Of a stretch of DNA of 20,617 nucleotides, positions 16,856 to 20,617 are shown piece by piece. The notes beneath the pieces were generated by a model. That model worked only from the letters and a program-made list of their open reading frames with translations. It was not told the origin of the DNA and did no database searches. Each line of letters begins with the position of its first letter. Position 1 is the stretch's first letter. Source of the DNA: an uncultured Rubrobacteraceae bacterium (lineage in GTDB: Bacteria > Actinomycetota > Rubrobacteria > Rubrobacterales > Rubrobacteraceae); NCBI GenBank assembly GCA_902805985.1, contig CADCUW010000004.1:1-20617 (forward strand), given 5' to 3'. A program made the position numbers and the translations under genes.

Positions 16856-17227
16856 TTGGGCTCGTCATTCTCGCGTACGCTGACAGGCTCGATCTTTGTC
16901 GTGGCCGGGCTGCTGCACTTCGTCGCGCCTGGTACTTACGAGAGGATCATGCCTCCCTATCTGCCGTTTCACCGCGAGCTCGTCTACCTGAGCGGGGCCT
17001 GCGAGGTCCTGGGCGGGCTGGGGCTGTTCCCGAAGCGCACCCGTCCCGCCGCCGGTATCGGCCTGGTCCTCCTGCTGTTCGCGGTCCTGCCGGCCAACGT
17101 GCAGATGCTGCTCGACGCGCGCGCGGCCGGCAAACCCTCGTGGTGGCTGGCACTCCTGTGGCTGCGCCTGCCGCTGCAACCGGTGCTTATGGCGTGGGCC
17201 TGGAAGGTCTCTCGCCCCCACGACTGA
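16856..17227 (+). CDS. DoxX-like membrane protein
   Basis: A 123-residue protein with four hydrophobic helices (about 8-25, 42-60, 65-84, 95-115). The pattern VVAGLLHFVAPGTYERIMPPYLPFHRELVYLSGACEVLGGLGLFP followed by LPANVQMLLDA is characteristic of DoxX-like proteins. These are small membrane proteins of uncertain role; relatives are linked to thiosulfate:quinone oxidoreductase and to redox stress complexes. The start is TTG 16856, close behind GGAGG 16848-16852 (three-base gap), so the exact start is uncertain. It stands 18 nt from the convergent arylsulfotransferase-like gene and is likely controlled by the upstream palindrome. Confidence 0.85.
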   Translation: MGSSFSRTLTGSIFVVAGLLHFVAPGTYERIMPPYLPFHRELVYLSGACEVLGGLGLFPKRTRPAAGIGLVLLLFAVLPANVQMLLDARAAGKPSWWLALLWLRLPLQPVLMAWAWKVSRPHD

Positions 17228-17245
17228 AAGCCTCGAACTGTCCGC

Positions 17246-18772
17246 CTAGCCGCGGATGTTGACGGCCCTCGACGTGCCGAGCGCCCCGCCGGAGCCGTCC
17301 AGGGCCCGCACGGCGAGGAGCGCCTCGTCGGTGCGGACGGCGATGGTGGTTTCGAAGCCCGTGCGGGGAACGGAGCCCACCGGTTCCAGCCTATCCGGGG
17401 CGGGGCCGGCAAGAACCTTCCAGCTCTCGACCTCCGTGGCGCCGTTCCAGCTCGCGTAGAGCGTTACGCCGCCTTCAGGGGCGGGGGCGGCGGCCAGAGC
17501 CGGAAGGGTGTCGGGGCGGCCGGTCCAGGGGTGGCGGAAGGCGCGGTAGGACTCGACCCCGGCCGGGAGGCGGGCGCTGAAGAGGAGGTCGCCCTCGTCG
17601 GAGAACTCGGAGAAGACGGGCTCGCTGCCCCAGCCGACAAATAGGTTCCCGTTCGGGAGCCTCTGCGCGTTGCCCTGGGTGGGGGCGAGGACCCCTTCCG
17701 GGTGGGTGTACTCCCGAACCAGGGTGGCGGTCATCTCCTGCTCATCCGGCTGGATCTCGACGACCCTGGACTCCTCGCTCACGAACATGCCGCCGTTGTC
17801 GAAGATGGTGATGGTGCCGTCCGGCTGGCGGCGGGCGTCGTGCTGGTAGAGGGTTTCGGTGCCCTCTCCCATCTCGAAGTCGCTCTCCTTGCCCCCGAGC
17901 CGCCAGATGACCTCGCCGCTCTCGCGGTCTATCTTGTAGATGGCGAAGGTCCTGCGGCCCGAGACGAGCAAATTGCCGTCGTCGTCCACGTCCACGGAGT
18001 TGATGTGGAAGTAGTCGAAGGCACCCGCCGGGTCGTCCGGCAGGTCGCCGTAGGTCGCCTCGACGGGGACGTGCTCGAGGCTGCGCCACTCGAAGAGGAC
18101 CTCGCCCGTCTCTATGTCTATCTCCTGGACGATCCCGTCCAGGACGGTGCCGTCCGCCGGACCGCCGAGCGGGGAGAGGTCGTAAGGAACTCTGGCGTAG
18201 ATCGTGACGAGGGCCGTGTCCCTCCCGGTGATGAGGAACTCGTGGTGGTCTCCCTCCAGACCATTGCCGGCGCGGAAGCGGGCGACCTCGCGGTAGGTCG
18301 TGTCGAGGATCACGTACTCCCCCTGCCCGTACGCGAGGTGGACCCCCTCCCACCACGTGAGCACGGTCTCGCCCCTGTACTCTTGCGCCTTGAAGTCCAT
18401 CGCGTCCTGGGCCGCGCTCCGCACGGGCCGGAACCACACCGGCTGGCCTTCGTCGTCCAGGATCATGGGCCCGTCCTGCCCCGGCCCCTTCTTCGGCGCC
18501 ACGAAGACGTAGCCGGGCGCGGCGCCCCCAGCGGGCGTATCCACCGTAACGGCGGGGGGCGCGAGGTCGGGACGGGAGCGGAAGACCCGGGCCGGCCCCG
18601 AACGGGCGGGCGCCAGGCCGCGCACGGACGCCTCCGCAGGCTTCGGGGGTGAGGCGCCGGCCCGGTCCCCCCGCTCGGCCGGTTCGCAGCCGAGCGCGCC
18701 GGCCAGCGCGACCCACGCCGCCCCCGCGCCCGCCGCCCGGAGAAAGCCCCGCCGCGTTACTTCCCCGCCCAA
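17246..18772 (-). CDS. Arylsulfotransferase (ASST) family protein with Tat signal
   Basis: A 508-residue exported protein. From TTG 18772, residues 6-11 are TRRGFL, a twin-arginine motif, followed by a hydrophobic stretch ending near Cys29; the lipobox (ALGC) is weak, so lipid anchoring is only possible. The rest is a six-bladed-propeller-type ASST domain with candidate catalytic-site segments EGDHHEFLIT (His176-His177), DYFHINSVDVDDDG (His256) and YQHDARRQPDGTITIFDNGG (His311). ASST proteins transfer sulfate between phenolic compounds without PAPS. The TTG has AGGAG four bases upstream; an ATG at 18847 would add 25 residues before the signal and lacks a ribosome site. The donor and acceptor here are unknown. 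Confidence 0.85.
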   Translation of the reverse strand: MGGEVTRRGFLRAAGAGAAWVALAGALGCEPAERGDRAGASPPKPAEASVRGLAPARSGPARVFRSRPDLAPPAVTVDTPAGGAAPGYVFVAPKKGPGQDGPMILDDEGQPVWFRPVRSAAQDAMDFKAQEYRGETVLTWWEGVHLAYGQGEYVILDTTYREVARFRAGNGLEGDHHEFLITGRDTALVTIYARVPYDLSPLGGPADGTVLDGIVQEIDIETGEVLFEWRSLEHVPVEATYGDLPDDPAGAFDYFHINSVDVDDDGNLLVSGRRTFAIYKIDRESGEVIWRLGGKESDFEMGEGTETLYQHDARRQPDGTITIFDNGGMFVSEESRVVEIQPDEQEMTATLVREYTHPEGVLAPTQGNAQRLPNGNLFVGWGSEPVFSEFSDEGDLLFSARLPAGVESYRAFRHPWTGRPDTLPALAAAPAPEGGVTLYASWNGATEVESWKVLAGPAPDRLEPVGSVPRTGFETTIAVRTDEALLAVRALDGSGGALGTSRAVNIRG

Positions 18773-18917
18773 ACCGCTCCTCTCCGTCCACGGTACGTTT
18801 ACGCGTCGCTCACAAAGATACCAACGCCGCGACGCGTTCCAACGCATTTAATGCAAAGTTAACGACAGGCCCGAACGGGGGCCGTAGAGGGCGCCGCATC
18901 AAGACCGCGCACCGAAA

Positions 18918-18968
18918 CACCTCCACCGAGACACCCCCACCGAGACACCTCCACCGAGATACCCCCAC
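18918..18968. repeat. 14-bp minisatellite, three full copies plus partial
   Basis: CACCTCCACCGAGA (18918-18931), CACCCCCACCGAGA (18932-18945) and CACCTCCACCGAGA (18946-18959) are followed by a partial fourth copy. The copies differ only at position five (T or C). It sits in the spacer upstream of the ASST-family gene and runs into the 31-bp palindrome. No spacers are present, so it is not a CRISPR array. Confidence 0.9.
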
Positions 18969-18998
18969 GTAGGGGCGGGTTTCAAACCCGCCCCTACG
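18968..18998. repeat. Perfect 31-bp palindrome (REP-like or bidirectional hairpin)
   Basis: Arms of 15 bp (18968-18982 and 18984-18998, core GTAGGGGCGGGTTT) are exact around a single C at 18983. Palindromes of this GGGGCGGGTTT type occur as dispersed intergenic repeats in several high-GC genomes, from memory. It lies 16 bp after the end of the PGPGW gene on the minus strand, so it could end or stabilise that transcript. Confidence 0.88.
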
Positions 18999-19013
18999 AA
19001 GCGCCCGGCGCCG

Positions 19014-19436
19014 CTAGCGGGCGAAGAGCAGGAGGTAGACGACGTAGAGGAACGCGCCGGCCAGGACCGCGGCCACGACGATCACCGCTATCTTGCCGGG
19101 GAGGCCGGTCCGCCAGATACCCAGTATGAACTGCCAGAGCCCTCTCAGGCGGACCTCGGACCAGTCCAGGAGGCGGGCTGCGGGGAGGAGCTCGCCGGCC
19201 AGGATCGCGAGCCCCAGAAAGACGGTGGCGAAGCCGGGGCCTGGCAGGGGCGCGGTGAAGAGGCTCCCGAGCGCTATGACAGAGCCCAAGATCACGAGCA
19301 CGATCCTCTTGAGCAGGTGGCCTGGCTCCCGCTGCCGGCGGTGGTAGCGCTCCTTGAAGCGCTCTCCCGGCTTGCTCTCCCTGAACTCTTCCCAATCGCC
19401 CTTGAGTCTCCCGATCATGCCCCGATCATTGCCCAT
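19014..19436 (-). CDS. PGPGW-motif (TIGR02611-like) transmembrane protein
   Basis: A 140-residue membrane protein. A charged N-terminal region (1-43) precedes helix 1 (about 44-62), the signature [17 protein letters not shown] (63-79) in helix 2, an amphipathic linker, and a last helix (about 113-137). The motif PLPGPG and the family size agree with the PGPGW family; function unknown. ATG 19436 and ATG 19418 are both possible; neither has a strong ribosome site. It is divergent from msrA and transcribed toward the palindrome at 18968-18998. Confidence 0.8.
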   Translation of the reverse strand: MGNDRGMIGRLKGDWEEFRESKPGERFKERYHRRQREPGHLLKRIVLVILGSVIALGSLFTAPLPGPGFATVFLGLAILAGELLPAARLLDWSEVRLRGLWQFILGIWRTGLPGKIAVIVVAAVLAGAFLYVVYLLLFAR

Positions 19437-19558
19437 TTTGCCCGCTTTGGCAACATCGTCCGAGGGGGGCAGCCGGCGGCCGGTCCTGTGAACCCCTCTC
19501 CTGCACCCCGGCGCGGGATGCGGTATACCGAAAACGCAGGAAACATACGGAAAGAGGG

Positions 19559-20122
19559 ATGATGTCGGAATCGAACAACGGCGCGGCCCGCACGCAGGTG
19601 GCGACCCTCGGGGGCGGGTGCTTCTGGTGCACGGAGGCGGTCTACCTAGAGGTGCGGGGCGTCGAGAAGGTGGAGTCCGGTTACTCGGGCGGTCACGTTC
19701 CGAACCCGACCTACCGGCAGGTGTGCTCCGAGACGACCGGGCACGCCGAGGTCGTGCAGGTTACGTTCGACCCCGATGTGATCTCCTACAGGGAGGTCCT
19801 CGAGGTCTTCTTCGCCACCCACGACCCGACGACCCTGAACCGGCAGGGGGCTGACGTGGGGACGCAGTACCGCTCGGCGGTCTTCTACCACGGCGAGGAG
19901 CAGCGCGAGGTCGCCGAGTCGGTTATCGCGGAGCTCGGGTCACAGGGCATCTGGGAAGACCCCCTCGTGACCGAGGTCGTGCCGTTTGAGGAGTTCTACG
20001 TGGCCGAGGACTACCACCAGAACTACTTCGCCAGCAACGGCTACCAGCCCTACTGCCAGGTCATCATCGCCCCGAAGGTCGCGAAGTTCCGCAGGGAGCA
20101 CCTCGAGAGGCTCAGGGCCTAG
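19559..20122 (+). CDS. msrA: Peptide methionine sulfoxide reductase MsrA
   Basis: A 187-residue enzyme that repairs oxidised methionine (S-epimer) in proteins using thioredoxin. The active site GGGCFWC (Cys21, Cys24) is at the N-terminus, followed by [35 protein letters not shown] (Cys56), [19 protein letters not shown] and YHQNYF; C-terminal Cys166 (QPYCQVI) is a possible resolving cysteine. No MsrB fusion. The start is one of two adjacent ATGs (19559 or 19562) directly after AGAGGG. It is followed by repeat-like sequence and then the GGT gene. Confidence 0.95.
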   Translation: MMSESNNGAARTQVATLGGGCFWCTEAVYLEVRGVEKVESGYSGGHVPNPTYRQVCSETTGHAEVVQVTFDPDVISYREVLEVFFATHDPTTLNRQGADVGTQYRSAVFYHGEEQREVAESVIAELGSQGIWEDPLVTEVVPFEEFYVAEDYHQNYFASNGYQPYCQVIIAPKVAKFRREHLERLRA

Positions 20123-20146
20123 AGGTATCAGGCTTTAGGTTTCAGG
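20123..20146 (+). repeat. AGGTWTCAGG repeat downstream of msrA
   Basis: AGGTATCAGG (20123-20132) and AGGTTTCAGG (20137-20146) lie in tandem. The first 18 bases (20123-20140) match the outer arm of the inverted repeat at 10246-10264, read on the minus strand, except for one substitution and one missing base. This suggests a dispersed intergenic repeat. Confidence 0.6.
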
Positions 20147-20174
20147 TCTCGGGTCCGGGGGAGAGAGGAGGGGG

Positions 20175-20617
20175 ATGAAGAGGTTGATCGTCCTCTTCGT
20201 CCTCGTCCTCTGCTCCTGCGGGCCGCAGAGCGAGCCCTCACAGGGTTCTTCCGGGGGGGACGACGCTCCCGCGCGCGCCACCGAAGGTACCGGGGGAGCC
20301 GGCGCGGAAGGGACCACGTCCCGGCCCGAGCCCGCGGAGGAGACCACGCTTGCGCGGTCGTCCGGCGGGCAGGGGGCGGAAGATGCCCGGCAGAGAGATG
20401 CTGAGCCGGAGTTGCGCGACGGGCCGGCTACGACCAGCACGGCCTCACGGGCGGCGGTCGGGACGAACGGGATGGTGAGCGCGGCCCACCCGCTGGCGAC
20501 GCGGGCCGGAGTGGAGGTCCTCGAAGATGGCGGCAACGCGTTCGACGCGGCCGTCGCCGTCGGGGCCGCCCTGAACGTCGTCGAGCCGATGATGAGCGGC
20601 GTCGGCGGGTACGGCGC
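20175..20617 (+). CDS. ggt: Gamma-glutamyltransferase lipoprotein, 5' part (cut by window end)
   Basis: The ATG follows a strong GAGGAGGGGG ribosome site. Residues 1-15 form a lipoprotein signal: positively charged start, a short hydrophobic core, then the lipobox LCSC with Cys15 as the probable lipidation site. A long low-complexity Gly/Pro/Ser/Glu linker (about 16-90) follows, and from about residue 95 the GGT N-domain begins: [50 protein letters not shown], the usual start of the large subunit. GGT transfers or hydrolyses the gamma-glutamyl bond of glutathione outside the cytoplasm. The catalytic threonine would lie past the window. Confidence 0.9.
   Translation, partial: MKRLIVLFVLVLCSCGPQSEPSQGSSGGDDAPARATEGTGGAGAEGTTSRPEPAEETTLARSSGGQGAEDARQRDAEPELRDGPATTSTASRAAVGTNGMVSAAHPLATRAGVEVLEDGGNAFDAAVAVGAALNVVEPMMSGVGGYG

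Noticed and set aside
18918..18968. CRISPR array
   Set aside because: Units are 14 bp and directly adjoining with no spacers, and no cas genes are visible.

Overview
The window looks like a chromosomal segment from a high-GC actinobacterium, most likely of the deep-branching Rubrobacter type. The evidence is very high GC with G/C-rich third positions, frequent GTG and TTG starts, a B12-dependent ribonucleotide reductase next to nrdR, Ig-like spherulin-type secreted protein remnants, and a mixed set of housekeeping and stress genes with no phage or plasmid core. The genus is an inference from gene style; there is no rRNA gene to confirm it.

Layout. Positions 1-1629 (+) carry the end of an ArsR-type regulator, two consecutive thioredoxin-type arsenate reductases and a UPF0060/YnfA membrane protein. 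Positions about 1632-2347 (-) hold a decayed spherulin-4-like gene with a frameshift and a triplicated 15-bp unit. Next come tadA (2426-2944), an AT-rich 335-bp leader, nrdR and nrdJ (3280-6163, +), two candidate terminators, and a convergent cation-efflux transporter (6198-7157, -). A 431-bp gene-poor stretch leads to tRNA-Ser(CGA) at 7589-7678. A GT87-type membrane glycosyltransferase and a DUF2231-Rieske fusion follow on +.

A nested inverted repeat (10135-10264) separates these from a minus-strand operon: a DUF1802 protein followed by two paralogous membrane-TPR proteins. Divergent from that operon is fumC, whose N-terminus has histidine at every fourth residue. Downstream of fumC is a two-gene cassette, DUF6883 plus DUF4926, the best candidate here for a poorly described system (toxin/antitoxin-like). 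Then come typA/bipA (-), a YdeI/OmpD-associated protein (-) and a DoxX-like protein (+), the last two divergent around a perfect 15-bp palindrome. The end of the window has a Tat-exported arylsulfotransferase-family protein (-), an intergenic minisatellite plus 31-bp palindrome, a PGPGW membrane protein (-), msrA (+), and the start of a lipoprotein gamma-glutamyltransferase cut by the window edge.

Common themes are thiol and redox chemistry (ArsC pair, NrdR/NrdJ, MsrA, Rieske protein, GGT) and metal or metalloid handling (ArsR/ArsC, CDF transporter). Most genes are single transcription units or short operons; tight coupling by overlap is seen in arsR-arsC-arsC and in the TPR pair. No CRISPR array, intact transposase or integrase was seen.
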